Source of the DNA: Planctomycetaceae bacterium
GTDB taxonomy: Bacteria; Planctomycetota; Phycisphaerae; SM23-33
Assembly: GCA_039680605.1 (NCBI GenBank)
Contig: JBDKTA010000054.1
Location: 1-64,000 of the forward strand
DNA length: 64,000 nt
Reading direction: 5' to 3'
The notes beneath the pieces are model-generated. The model worked only from the letters and a program-made list of their open reading frames with translations, did no database searches and was not told where the DNA came from. Position numbers and translations under genes: made by a program. The stretch's first letter is position 1; the number at the start of each line of letters is the position of its first letter. This document shows positions 15,472-23,516 of the stretch, one piece after another.

Positions 15472-16224
15472 CTATTTCAGCGGAATATTTTTAGCGCCCG
15501 AGGCCTCGACGGCGGCCAGGGCGGCAGCGAATGCCGCGTTGTCCGGCTGTTGCAGCATAGTGCGAAATGCGTTTTCCGGAACGAACGTTACGTTGCCGTG
15601 GACGGTGAGAACGCAGCGCCCGCCGCTGTGGTGGTCTTGGAGGTCGCATGCGGCCAGGGCGTGGCCACGATACTGATCGAACTTTCGAGCGTCCGGGGCA
15701 AGATAGAAATAGCTGCTGCGCCCCAGGGTCCAGGTGGTGTCGCCGCCGCACTTGAAACCGCTTTCGGGCATCAGGCCCGCTTTCACCAAGTCCATCGGGC
15801 GCTGAGGCCGGACGGCGTTCTGACGCTCATACTCGCGCAGGGCGCTGCCGAACATCTTCATGTTGCTCAAGCAGGCGGCCTTTCTGGCCTCGCCCAAACT
15901 GCTGCCGATGACGGGAACCAGGATCGCCACGACTACCGGCGCGGCCAGCAGTGTCATGCCCGAGAGAATGGTGGCCGCCAGGGCAACACCGATGCTGCGT
16001 CCCTTGCGCCCGCTGGTGGCCAGGGCGATGATGCCCAGGACCAGCGCTATTATCGTCAACAACAACCCCACGCCAAAGATGACCGTGAGGATGCCGATGA
16101 TGGCCAGCACCAGCGCCGTGACAGCCATGCCACCGGCGGGCTTGCCCGCTACCGCCGCGGCGTAAGGCGATGGTGGCGGACTGGCATTGGCGAATGCGTT
16201 TTCAGGTTGCTGGTTCTGACTCAT
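15472..16224 (-). CDS. Membrane protein with DUF4190-like helices and pseudopilin-like tail
   Basis: 250 residues, paralogous to the neighbouring 282-residue protein: both share the helix pair, the VPVIGSSLGEARKAAC segment, a GF-x-CGGD-x2-W motif, an S-YF loop, and the FAAALAAVEASGAKNI end. This copy replaces the zinc ribbon with a Pro/Ala-rich N-terminus. The ribosome site GAAAGGA lies 6 nt before the ATG at 16224. The pair (25 nt apart, same strand) looks like a tandem duplication. Function unknown. Confidence 0.65.
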   Translation of the reverse strand: MSQNQQPENAFANASPPPSPYAAAVAGKPAGGMAVTALVLAIIGILTVIFGVGLLLTIIALVLGIIALATSGRKGRSIGVALAATILSGMTLLAAPVVVAILVPVIGSSLGEARKAACLSNMKMFGSALREYERQNAVRPQRPMDLVKAGLMPESGFKCGGDTTWTLGRSSYFYLAPDARKFDQYRGHALAACDLQDHHSGGRCVLTVHGNVTFVPENAFRTMLQQPDNAAFAAALAAVEASGAKNIPLK

Positions 16225-16343
16225 GATGTTTCCTTTCCCGTAGCAGAAGGGCGTTTATGCCGTGTTGCCCAAGATGTACCCTCTGCGCTAAGGCCTGTCA
16301 ATGGAGGGAGGATATGGAATATCCAGCGGGTTGTTGGCTTGGC

Positions 16344-17804
16344 TTATGGAAACCGCAGCGTCAGCACCCATTTCTCCCATTGCTTCTGGAAGACGGCCAT
16401 GTCGGGATTGCCCAGAACCGTCTTGAGCGTCTGGTAGCCGGTGGGGTCCTTGGCCGCGTTGGCGGTGAACTCCTGGTAGTACTTCTTGAGCAGGCCCTTC
16501 TGCTGGAGGTAGTAGCAGAGGTAGCGGCTTTGTCCGTAGTTGTCGCCGCCGTAGAACGTGCGGCTGTCCATTGCCGTGAGCTTCTCGAACGTCGGCAGGC
16601 GTTTGGCGGCGATGGCCTTTTGCAGGTGCGGCAAGCGCCAGTTGGTGTATCCGCAGATGCGTCCGTCCTGCTCGCCGGACTGCTCGTACAGCGAGCCCAG
16701 CCCCTCATTGAACCACGCCGGGCAGTCGGCGAAGTTGGCGGCCATGAACGGATGCACGATCTCATGCACCAGCGTGCCGCCGCCGGTGGCGATGTTCATC
16801 ACCAGCGCGCCGTCGGCGTCGCTGAAGTACCCAAACGGCGTGCTGGGCTTTGATCCGAACAGGGCGGTGGCGTTCTTGTAGTAACTGTCCTCATCCTTGA
16901 ACAGCCAGATGTCGAGGATCTGCGTTGGGTCGCGCGAAAAGTATTCGGCCTTGAGTTTATCGACCGCCCATTTGACGGTGCTGACGCTGCGGCGGCGGAG
17001 AGTCGCGGCGTCCTCGTCGCCAATGACCACGAACGGCGGCTGCAACACGATGGTGAACTTGTCGCTGGGCAGTTTCTTCTTGAGCTTCATGATGTGCTGG
17101 GCGTAATCGGCGGCGGTGAAATGTCGCGGCGTCGGGCCCAGGGTGTGCGGCGGCGGCGCGGGGGTGGGCTTGCCCTTGAGGGGCAGGCGGATGAGGGTCC
17201 ACTTCTCGCTGCTGTACTTCAGCGGCCAGAGCTTCAGCAGCATCGGGCGCTTCATGCGCAGGTACGCTCCGCCGGCCGCGGCGGGCTCGTGGTAGATCAC
17301 TTCGTCGGCGGCCGCGTCGTAGCCCAGGATCAGGCGGAAGTGCTCGCTGGCGTTGGCGGTGTCGTCGTAGTGCATGCAGATGATGGAGGGCACGCCGGCT
17401 CGCAGGTCGCCATGGAGGGCGGCGAACTGGGCGTCGATGTCGGCCGCGGCGCCGGCGGAGACGGTCGCGGCGCCGTCGCCGCATTTGAAGCCGATTCGCT
17501 CCAGGGCGGCCATCAGATCCCGCGTGTAGCATCCCCGCCCCAGTTCGGCGGACAGGCCCGAGACGTTGAAGACATAGTCCTGATTGATATCGGGGCGCCC
17601 GAGGTGCGCCGCCCACATGGCCGCGCATGCTTCGCCGCAGAAGTCCGGCTTTTGCTGCACGTGGGGCACGCCCGCGATCGCCACCGATTTGAGTTTCGCC
17701 GTCGCCCGAGCGGCGGTGGAAGACGGCGCTGCGCCCAGCGACGCTGCCGCAAGGGCCGCCAGCAGGACCGGGATGATAACGGCATTTTGCAGGATCAGTC
17801 TCAT
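16344..17804 (-). CDS. Exported C39-like peptidase fused to a HExxH metallopeptidase domain
   Basis: 486 residues with an N-terminal signal sequence (about 5-25). Residues 44-210 look like a C39-type papain-like domain: Cys56 in QKPDFCGEACAAM, His155 in SEHFRLILGYD, then a YHEP strand. From about 225 a second module ends in TLVHEIVHPFMAANF (HExxH at 347-351) followed by Glu367 in PAWFNEGLGSLYE, the gluzincin arrangement of two His and a distal Glu. Both sets of active residues are intact. I infer an extracytoplasmic protein-processing or cell-wall role. Combining a cysteine-peptidase fold with a gluzincin in one chain is uncommon. Confidence 0.7.
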   Translation of the reverse strand: MRLILQNAVIIPVLLAALAAASLGAAPSSTAARATAKLKSVAIAGVPHVQQKPDFCGEACAAMWAAHLGRPDINQDYVFNVSGLSAELGRGCYTRDLMAALERIGFKCGDGAATVSAGAAADIDAQFAALHGDLRAGVPSIICMHYDDTANASEHFRLILGYDAAADEVIYHEPAAAGGAYLRMKRPMLLKLWPLKYSSEKWTLIRLPLKGKPTPAPPPHTLGPTPRHFTAADYAQHIMKLKKKLPSDKFTIVLQPPFVVIGDEDAATLRRRSVSTVKWAVDKLKAEYFSRDPTQILDIWLFKDEDSYYKNATALFGSKPSTPFGYFSDADGALVMNIATGGGTLVHEIVHPFMAANFADCPAWFNEGLGSLYEQSGEQDGRICGYTNWRLPHLQKAIAAKRLPTFEKLTAMDSRTFYGGDNYGQSRYLCYYLQQKGLLKKYYQEFTANAAKDPTGYQTLKTVLGNPDMAVFQKQWEKWVLTLRFP

Positions 17805-17824
17805 GGCAGCTTCTCCGCGCCGCT

Positions 17825-17896
17825 TACGGGCGAGACGCCCGTGCTACTCATGGGCAAGATGCCCATGCTACTCACGGGCGAGACGCCCGTGCTACT
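17825..17896. repeat. Three tandem 24-bp palindromic units
   Basis: Units 17825-17848, 17849-17872 and 17873-17896 share the plan GGGC-g/a-AGA-c/t-GCCC-N2-GCTACT. The middle copy changes both palindrome positions together (gggcaagatgccc), preserving the symmetry. The last unit covers the stop codon of the GH29-like gene. Confidence 0.8.
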
Positions 17897-19250
17897 GTCG
17901 CTTGCGCTTGCTCAAGGCGGCATTTACCTGCGCCAGTTGTTCGGCCGCCGCTCGCGAGATGTGCCCTTCCTGATAGATCTCCAGGTTCAGCGTGACGGCA
18001 CACCTGCGGCGTCTGGCCTCGGTCAGCATGCGGATCAACTGCGGCGTCTGGTATGCCTGCCCCCCGACGGGAGTGTTGGGCGTGCTGTGGACCCACCCGC
18101 CCTTAGTCGCCGGCGTGGTGATGTGCGCCTGCAGGCCTTCCTGTGGACCGTCGGGATATCGCCCGCCGGCCGACAGCGGCAGATGCCCATGCCCGCGGAT
18201 CAGCTCCGGCGAGAGCATGTCTTCCCAACTCGCCAGGTCGCCCCAGTCGGTGACCTTGGGCATCACCCAGGAGTTCCAGCAGATCAGGCGCTGGGGGTTG
18301 CCGGTGCGGGCGGTCGCGGCGAGCTTCTGCCACGGCGGGTTATACGGATAGTAGCAGAACATCGCGTCGTCGAACCACCACCCGGCCAGGCGCCGCCCGT
18401 ACCGCTTGCCCGCCTCGGCGATGATCTTCATCCAGCTTTTGAAGAACGCGCTCTTGTCGGTCTTGTCGAACCCGGTGAGCGACCACCACGGCCCGTCGTC
18501 ATGGCCGGGGTGGTAGTACAGCATCAGCCGCGCGCCGCGCTGGGCGAGGGCGTCGGCCAGTTCGCCGATCAGGTCCCGCTTGCAGGTTCGCCCGGGCAGG
18601 ATTTTGTCGATGGCGGCATTGGGACCGGGCCAGAAGAACCCCGCGTGGCTGGTGGTCCAGATGACGTGCCCCGCGCCGGCGGCGGCGACGGTGTCGGCCA
18701 CGCGGTCCACGTCCAGGGCGTCGACCGCCTGGGCGTAGGGTAGCGGCCCGCCGTGATGCGGGCAGGTCTGGCTGGTCCAGTGGAACATGAGTCCGTAGCC
18801 TGCCTCGGCGAGCCACTGGCAATCGCCGCCGCTCTTGCGGGCCTGCTGGGCGATGCGTTTGGCAACGGCGGGTTTGACGATCTCCAGCGAGAACAGCCGC
18901 TGGAGATGCCCCTCGACGGAGCGCAGGCTGATGACGTTCTTTCCGCCGGTCAGCCGCGCTTTGCCCAGCGCCACGCGCTGCCATCGCGGACCGACGTGCG
19001 CCCGCAGCGTACACTTGCCCGCGGCGACCTCGATGAGCGGCCGGCTCTTCATGCCCTCGGCCACCACCGCCAGTTCGTACTCGCCCGCCGACGGGACGTT
19101 GACGTGCCAGCCGATGATCTCGTTGTGCCCGGTCCACCCGCCCAGCCAACCGCGTTTGGCGATGCCGACGGCGGCCTCGGTCATGGGGCCGAACTTTTCG
19201 GCGTCGGCGGCCAGCAGAACCGTTCGATCCGCAGGGGCAATTTTAATCAT
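17892..19250 (-). CDS. GH29-like (alpha-L-fucosidase-type) glycoside hydrolase
   Basis: 452 residues from the ATG at 19250, chosen because GGAG sits 7 nt upstream; the frame is open for 74 more codons without support. Residues 1-130 form a beta-sandwich, carbohydrate-binding-like domain. From about 150 a barrel begins with GYGLMFHWTSQTCP and HVIWTTSHAGFFWPGP, as in GH29 fucosidases. GWWFDDAMF (290-298) places a likely nucleophile at Asp294. No signal peptide is seen at this start. Substrate specificity is uncertain and I would not call it a proven fucosidase. A WYL regulator is transcribed divergently and may control it. Confidence 0.65.
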   Translation of the reverse strand: MIKIAPADRTVLLAADAEKFGPMTEAAVGIAKRGWLGGWTGHNEIIGWHVNVPSAGEYELAVVAEGMKSRPLIEVAAGKCTLRAHVGPRWQRVALGKARLTGGKNVISLRSVEGHLQRLFSLEIVKPAVAKRIAQQARKSGGDCQWLAEAGYGLMFHWTSQTCPHHGGPLPYAQAVDALDVDRVADTVAAAGAGHVIWTTSHAGFFWPGPNAAIDKILPGRTCKRDLIGELADALAQRGARLMLYYHPGHDDGPWWSLTGFDKTDKSAFFKSWMKIIAEAGKRYGRRLAGWWFDDAMFCYYPYNPPWQKLAATARTGNPQRLICWNSWVMPKVTDWGDLASWEDMLSPELIRGHGHLPLSAGGRYPDGPQEGLQAHITTPATKGGWVHSTPNTPVGGQAYQTPQLIRMLTEARRRRCAVTLNLEIYQEGHISRAAAEQLAQVNAALSKRKRQ

Positions 19251-19444
19251 CGCCAATCTCCATACCGTGGCGCAGACGATTGTCAGTCCAATTCCGCGGG
19301 GATTCAATGCAAAAGAAACTGCTGCGCCGCCAGCGGCGCCGTCGGGGTCCCTGGCGCGCAACAGGGAACTTGCGTATATAATCGCCGCCGCAGAAGCAGT
19401 CGAAAAATCTGCACCTCCGAAAAAAATTCTCAAAATAGTTCCGC

Positions 19445-19470
19445 GGCAGTGACATAGGGTTGTCACTGCC
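19445..19470. promoter_or_regulatory. Palindromic operator candidate, GGCAGTGACA-N6-TGTCACTGCC
   Basis: Perfect 10-bp arms (19445-19454 and 19461-19470) with a 6-nt spacer in the gap between the divergent GH29-like and WYL-regulator genes. The size and symmetry suit a dimeric HTH regulator. The rest of the 293-bp gap has no gene. Confidence 0.5.
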
Positions 19471-19543
19471 ATAACCGATGCTATCCGCAGAGTCGCCCGA
19501 AGCGAGCGGCCCCGGATAGCCGCATGAAAGGCAGGACGGGGCC

Positions 19544-20518
19544 ATGAGCATCAGTCGGGTACACCGGTTGCTGAAATTGATCACGCTGCTGCAGAGTTCA
19601 GCGAGCTTCACGGCCGACGAACTGGCCCGCGAGCTCGAGGTGTCCAAGCGGACGATTTTTCGTGATTTGAACATGCTGGAACTGGCGAACATTCCGTATC
19701 ACTTCGATCCGCAGCGCGGATACACCATCGGGCGGCACTTCTTTCTGCCCCCGGTGAACCTCACCCTCGGCGAGGCGCTGGCGGTGCTGCTGCTGGCCGG
19801 ACCGCTGCGATCGGGCAAAGACCTGCCCATGATGGGCAACGCCTCGCGGGCGGCGATGAAGCTCGAAAGCGTCCTGCCCCCGGCCATCCGCCAGCACATC
19901 GGCGACAGCATGGCCAACTTCAGCTATGACGCCGGCCCGGTCAGCCGCCACCATGGGCTCGATCAGGACTTCGAGAACCTCTCCAAGGCCATCGCCGAGC
20001 GGCGTCTCTGCCGCATCGTCTACATCAGCTTCTTCGAGCGCAAGCAGCTCGAGCTGGAGGTGCAGCCGCTGCGGCTGTCGTTCGTCGCGCGGGCGTGGTA
20101 CCTCATCGCCTGGTCGGTCTCGCACAAGCAGGTGCGCACGTTCAAGCTCGGGCGCATCCGCAAGCTCACCGTCACGCAACAGACCTTCGTGCCGCCGGAT
20201 ATCGATCTCGACGAGCATTTCGGCCAGGCATGGGCGATGATCCCCGAGGGCCGCCTCTACGACGTGCATGTACACTTCGAGCCCAAGGTGGCCGGCAACG
20301 TCGCCGAAGTGCAGTGGCACCCCAGCCAGAAGGCGCAGTTCAACGACGACGGTTCGGCCGACCTGTACTTCCGCGTCGACGGCATCGGCGAGATTTCCTG
20401 GTGGGTCATGGGCTACGGCGACCAGGCGCGGGTGGTGGCGCCGCCGGAGTTGCGGCAGCGCGTCGCGCAGATCGCCGGCGCCATGCTCGCCCAGTACCAG
20501 CGGGAGGGCCTGCAATGA
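19544..20518 (+). CDS. HTH/WYL-domain transcriptional regulator
   Basis: 324 residues. Residues 1-58 form a DeoR/HTH_11-type winged helix (FTADELARELEVSKRTIFRDL), a middle region follows, and about 150-230 is a WYL ligand-sensing domain (RRLCRIVYIS, QPLRLSFVARAWYLIAWS, FKLGRI). The C-terminal WCX-like extension ends in ISWWVMGYGDQARVVAPPEL. WYL domains bind nucleic acids or small ligands and control many stress and defence genes. The perfect palindrome 74 nt upstream is a likely binding site. The stop overlaps the start of dtd (ATGA), so the two are translationally coupled. Confidence 0.85.
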   Translation: MSISRVHRLLKLITLLQSSASFTADELARELEVSKRTIFRDLNMLELANIPYHFDPQRGYTIGRHFFLPPVNLTLGEALAVLLLAGPLRSGKDLPMMGNASRAAMKLESVLPPAIRQHIGDSMANFSYDAGPVSRHHGLDQDFENLSKAIAERRLCRIVYISFFERKQLELEVQPLRLSFVARAWYLIAWSVSHKQVRTFKLGRIRKLTVTQQTFVPPDIDLDEHFGQAWAMIPEGRLYDVHVHFEPKVAGNVAEVQWHPSQKAQFNDDGSADLYFRVDGIGEISWWVMGYGDQARVVAPPELRQRVAQIAGAMLAQYQREGLQ

Positions 20519-21018
20519 GACTGCTCATTCAGCGAGTGCTCTGGGCCCGCGTCGAGGTTCTGGGTCGAAACGTCGGCCGCATCGAACAAGGCCTGCTGGT
20601 CTACGTCGGCGTGTCCGCCGGCGACGGAGCCCGGGCCGACCAGTGGCTGCCTCTGGCCGACAAGGTCGCCCAACTGCGCATCTTTGAAGACGACGCCGCC
20701 AAGATGAACTTAAACGTCCGGGACCGCAGCGGGGGGGCGGTCCTGGTCGTGCCTAACTTCACCCTGTTAGCCGACGCCCGCAAGGGGCGGCGCCCCAGCT
20801 TCGATGCGGCCGCTCCCGCCGACGAAGGGCGTCAGGTTTTCGACCGGTTCGTCCAGGCCCTGCAAGCGGCGGGGCTCGAGGTGGCCCAGGGGCAATTCGG
20901 AGCCGACATGCTCATCGACAGCGCCGCCGACGGACCGGTGAACGTGATCATCGACAGCCCCAGCCCCGAAGCGGCCGCGCCCTCCGAGGCCGCCCAGCGC
21001 GGGGCGGGCGGTCTTTAG
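20515..21018 (+). CDS. dtd: D-aminoacyl-tRNA deacylase
   Basis: 167 residues from the ATG at 20515, which overlaps the regulator stop. Hydrolyses D-amino acids (and glycine mischarged on tRNA-Ala) from tRNA in the cytosol. Family marks: MRLLIQRVLWARVEV start, IEQGLLVYVGVSAGD, NFTLLADARKGRRPSFDAAA (the usual SQFTL motif reads PNFTL), and the GPVNVIIDS end motif, where GPVT is more common. A C-terminal tail of about 17 residues rich in Ala and Gly is extra. Confident in the family; the two motif variants are worth noting. Confidence 0.9.
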   Translation: MRLLIQRVLWARVEVLGRNVGRIEQGLLVYVGVSAGDGARADQWLPLADKVAQLRIFEDDAAKMNLNVRDRSGGAVLVVPNFTLLADARKGRRPSFDAAAPADEGRQVFDRFVQALQAAGLEVAQGQFGADMLIDSAADGPVNVIIDSPSPEAAAPSEAAQRGAGGL

Positions 21019-21111
21019 TCTGGATATTTCACCGCGGAGAACGCAGAGACCGCAGAGGTTTATGAACGAAAATAGATGGCTCCGCGGTTCATGGTGTTCT
21101 TGGGTTAGCGA

Positions 21112-21206
21112 GCCCCTGGCATGCCAGGTGGGACCGGCAGTTGTTTGGAACTAACGAAGCCGACAACAATACCCGACCCGCCGGTCCCACCTGGGATGCC
21201 AGGGGC
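21112..21206. repeat. Inverted repeat pair, 26-bp arms
   Basis: Arm 21112-21137 (starts gcccctggcatgccaggt) pairs with 21181-21206 at 25 of 26 positions; 43-nt spacer. Found between dtd and the tRNA genes. Confidence 0.75.
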
Positions 21207-21224
21207 CACGCAGTTGTGAGCAAC

Positions 21225-21282
21225 AGCAGTTGTGAGTGGTGAGTGGTGAGTGGTGAGACTCACAACTCACCACTGACAACTT
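21225..21282. repeat. gtgagtggtgag run and hairpin
   Basis: Repeated gagtggt units flanked by gttgtgagt (21229-21237) and actcacaac (21258-21266). The same wording appears at 14325-14355. Confidence 0.55.
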
Positions 21283-21304
21283 CTTTCAGGCCTTCTTTCA
21301 GAGC

Positions 21305-21333
21305 TTGACGGCCAGCGAATCTTCGCCTATGCT
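21305..21333 (+). promoter_or_regulatory. Promoter for the tRNA pair
   Basis: TTGACG (21305-21310), 17-nt spacer, TATGCT (21328-21333), placing the start a few bases before tRNA-Tyr. Confidence 0.6.
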
Positions 21334-21343
21334 TACTCGTGCC

Positions 21344-21425
21344 GGGAGTGTGCCCGAGTGGACAAAGGGATCAGACTGTAAATCTGACGGCTCAGCCTTC
21401 GGTGGTTCGAATCCACCCGCTCCCA
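21344..21425 (+). tRNA. tRNA-Tyr (GTA)
   Basis: 82 nt, class II tRNA with a long variable arm. Acceptor GGGAGTG pairs with CGCTCCC and is followed by discriminator A. The anticodon stem tcaga/tctga (21371-21375 with 21383-21387) holds the loop ctGTAaa with GTA at 21378-21380. The T-arm ggttcgaatcc is present. CCA is not encoded. Confidence 0.95.
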
Positions 21426-21429
21426 TAAG

Positions 21430-21502
21430 GCAGTAATCAGTAACCAGTGATCGGTAATCAGTTTTTCCTGATTACGGATTACCGATGACTGATTACTGCT
21501 TT
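21430..21502. repeat. gtaatcag palindrome between the tRNAs
   Basis: Repeated gtaatcag words in one half and their complement ctgattac in the other, giving an imperfect stem of about 33 bp across the whole gap between the tRNA genes. It could form a spacer hairpin for tRNA processing, or be another dispersed repeat. Confidence 0.6.
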
Positions 21503-21507
21503 GGTTT

Positions 21508-21579
21508 GCGGGCGTAGCTCAATGGTAGAGCGCCACTCTTCCAAGGTGGATGTTGAGGGTTCAAGTCCCTTCGCCCGCT
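21508..21579 (+). tRNA. tRNA-Gly (TCC)
   Basis: 72 nt. Acceptor GCGGGCG pairs with CGCCCGC, discriminator T. D-arm gctcaatggtagagc, anticodon loop ctTCCaa (TCC at 21540-21542), and T-arm gggttcaagtccc are all in place. CCA is not encoded. The prophage integrase begins 113 nt downstream, so the 3' part of this gene is the likely attachment site. Confidence 0.95.
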
Positions 21580-21600
21580 GAGTACAAGCCGCCGCAAGTA
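21555..21600. other. Presumed attL region at the tRNA-Gly 3' end
   Basis: Tyrosine integrases of tailed phages commonly recombine at tRNA 3' ends, and this integrase gene points away from the tRNA. The matching attR lies outside the window, so the core cannot be defined. Position is inference. Confidence 0.35.
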
Positions 21601-21625
21601 AGGCACTTGCGGCGGTTTTCTTTTT
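21589..21625 (+). terminator. Intrinsic terminator after tRNA-Gly
   Basis: 11-bp stem ccgccgcaagt / acttgcggcgg (21589-21599 with 21605-21615), 5-nt loop, followed directly by ttttcttttt. Textbook Rho-independent terminator. Confidence 0.85.
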
Positions 21626-21640
21626 GGGGAAAATCAGGGT

Positions 21641-21682
21641 TTGGAGGTTTTATAACAAAAAATATAATAGCCGTGTTATAAT
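21641..21682 (+). promoter_or_regulatory. Integrase promoter with palindromic overlap
   Basis: TTGGAG (21641-21646), 16-nt spacer, TATAAT (21663-21668); a second TATAAT lies at 21677-21682, nine bases before the start codon. The arms ttataac (21650-21656) and gttataa (21675-21681) are inverted repeats spanning the -10 regions, a possible regulator site. Confidence 0.5.
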
Positions 21683-21691
21683 CTGCGGCCC

Positions 21692-22954
21692 ATGACCTCC
21701 GCTAGCACAGTGCGAAAACGCCTCACGGTGCCCGGTTCGATCTACCTCAACGGCCGGCGATACTGGTGGCGCGTGAGACTTCCCGGCCAGCCCTCGCATG
21801 TCGCGCGGCCTCTGGTAGCTGACGGCGCACGGTTCGCCACGACCGACCGCGCCGCAGCGGTGGAGATCGCCAGGTCGATGTACGCCGCCGCCTTGGCACG
21901 CGTCGACCCGGAAAAGATAGACGCCCGCGCCACCGTGGAAACGGCCCTGGCGGCCTACCAGACTTATGCCGACCAGTATTACCGCGCTGCCGATGGAACG
22001 CCCACCGGCGCCGCCGACAACGTGAAGAACGCCATCGCCCACGCTCTCGAACACTTCCGGACCTTGCCCGTCGCCGACTTCGACGCGACGGCCCTCGAAG
22101 CGATCCGCGACCGGATGATCGAGGAGGATTACGCACTCAACACGATCAACGGCCGCGTGAAGATCATCCGCCGAGCCTTCCGTTGGCTGGCCAAGAGGAA
22201 GATAGCGCCCTGGTCGGCGTACCACTCGCTGACGACGCTGGAGCCGCTGCAGCCCCGCGGCCGAACGGAGAAGCATGTCAGCGGGCCCGTCAAGTTCGCG
22301 CGCGAGACTACGCCGGTCAGGCCGGCCGATGAATCAGACGTGCTGACGGCCGCCGGTTACGCCGGGCCGGTCGTCGGGGCCATGATGCGCCTGCAGCTCC
22401 TGACGGGTATGCGATCGGGGGAACTGGTCATCATGCGGGCCCAGGACATTGATTCCAGCGGCAAAGTATGGGCGTACCGCCCTCTTCACCACAAGGGCAC
22501 CGCCCGCGGGCTCTCGCGCGTGGTGGCGCTGGGGCCGCGTGCCAAGAAACTGCTGCGGCCGCTGCTGAAGAATTCCGGGGAGTATCTATTCAGCCCGCAG
22601 GCCGCCACGCGGGAGAGGTTTGCCACCTGGCGAGCCGCCCGCAAGAGCCCGGTCCAGCCCTCGCAAATCACCCGAAAGAAGGAACGGCCGGCGCTGGCTC
22701 CAGGCCCACGGTACACCACCGAGACCTACGCCCAGGCTGTTCGCTATGCCATCAAGGCAGCGCGCAAGGCCGGCCAGACGGTCGGGGACTTCAGCCCCCA
22801 CCAGATCCGCCATGCGATGGGAACCCGCGTCCGGGGGCAGCTCGGTCCTGAGGCCGCCCAGGCAGCCCTCGGGCACCGACACCTCAAGACGATGGAGATC
22901 TACGCGGCGCTGACCTGGCAAAAGCAGCAGGACGTTGCGCAGCGGATGGGCTGA
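21692..22954 (+). CDS. int: Tyrosine-recombinase integrase
   Basis: 420 residues. An N-terminal arm-binding segment and SAM-like core-binding domain (about 78-185) precede the catalytic domain (about 210-415). Catalytic residues: Arg241 in TGMRSGEL, Lys268 in HHKGTARG, His370-x2-Arg373 in PHQIRH, His395 in LGHRHLKTMEIY, and nucleophile Tyr404. It would catalyse site-specific insertion and excision, presumably at the adjacent tRNA-Gly. It starts just after tandem TATAAT boxes and is followed by convergent lysogeny genes. Confidence 0.95.
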   Translation: MTSASTVRKRLTVPGSIYLNGRRYWWRVRLPGQPSHVARPLVADGARFATTDRAAAVEIARSMYAAALARVDPEKIDARATVETALAAYQTYADQYYRAADGTPTGAADNVKNAIAHALEHFRTLPVADFDATALEAIRDRMIEEDYALNTINGRVKIIRRAFRWLAKRKIAPWSAYHSLTTLEPLQPRGRTEKHVSGPVKFARETTPVRPADESDVLTAAGYAGPVVGAMMRLQLLTGMRSGELVIMRAQDIDSSGKVWAYRPLHHKGTARGLSRVVALGPRAKKLLRPLLKNSGEYLFSPQAATRERFATWRAARKSPVQPSQITRKKERPALAPGPRYTTETYAQAVRYAIKAARKAGQTVGDFSPHQIRHAMGTRVRGQLGPEAAQAALGHRHLKTMEIYAALTWQKQQDVAQRMG

Positions 22955-22964
22955 CGCCTCAGCG

Positions 22965-23516
22965 TTAGTTTGGGCGAGGCCTGCCGCTCTGCTCCCACCA
23001 ATCGTCTGGGGACCGCTTCTTATCCTGCCTGGGATTGTGGTCCTCAAGGGCATTCCAGGACTGGAACCGCAGCGCGGCTGTCACGCGAATGTCTTCATTG
23101 GAGGCAACGTTGTAGGCCTGCTCATACAGGATGGCGGGGTCCTCGATCCATCTGTCCTGGTCGTCGTTGCGTATTCTCGATCTGATTTTGTCGGCCTCCG
23201 AGATGCATCGCGTGGCATACTCGTCCCGAGAGGCCCTATTAAGAGCGGCGGCCCAGGCCAGCATTTCCTCCGCTGACAAATCGATGGAGGTAGGCTGGCC
23301 TTTTCTGAGCCGGTCGCTGATCCGGACCTGCATGGCACTGTCAGGATTGCGGCATTGGCCAAGTCTTGCTTCGTTTGCTTCTACCCAGTTGAACTGCGCG
23401 GCGGCGACAGGAACGGTCTTGGATGGCTTGGAGGATGATGGTTGGTTTCTCGAGCAGCCCCAGAACAGGCTCAAGATGCACAAGGCTGCCACGGGGATAA
23501 TTCGTCGGTCATTCAT
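22965..23516 (-). CDS. Prophage lipoprotein of unknown function
   Basis: 183 residues from the ATG at 23516, overlapping the preceding gene by 8 bp. The N-terminus MNDRRIIPVAALCILSLFWGC reads as a lipoprotein signal with lipidated Cys, followed by a Ser/Pro/Lys linker and a helical, charged domain (ISDRLRKGQPTSIDLSAEEM, YATRCISEADKIRSRIRN). No known domain recognised. It is the last gene of a leftward unit that begins with the phage repressor, so it should be expressed in the lysogen. I infer a lysogenic-conversion or superinfection-exclusion role. Confidence 0.6.
   Translation of the reverse strand: MNDRRIIPVAALCILSLFWGCSRNQPSSSKPSKTVPVAAAQFNWVEANEARLGQCRNPDSAMQVRISDRLRKGQPTSIDLSAEEMLAWAAALNRASRDEYATRCISEADKIRSRIRNDDQDRWIEDPAILYEQAYNVASNEDIRVTAALRFQSWNALEDHNPRQDKKRSPDDWWEQSGRPRPN

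Noticed and set aside
21430-21502. Region between the tRNAs considered as a third tRNA
   Set aside because: Palindromic but lacks D-arm, T-arm and anticodon loop features; it is a repeat.
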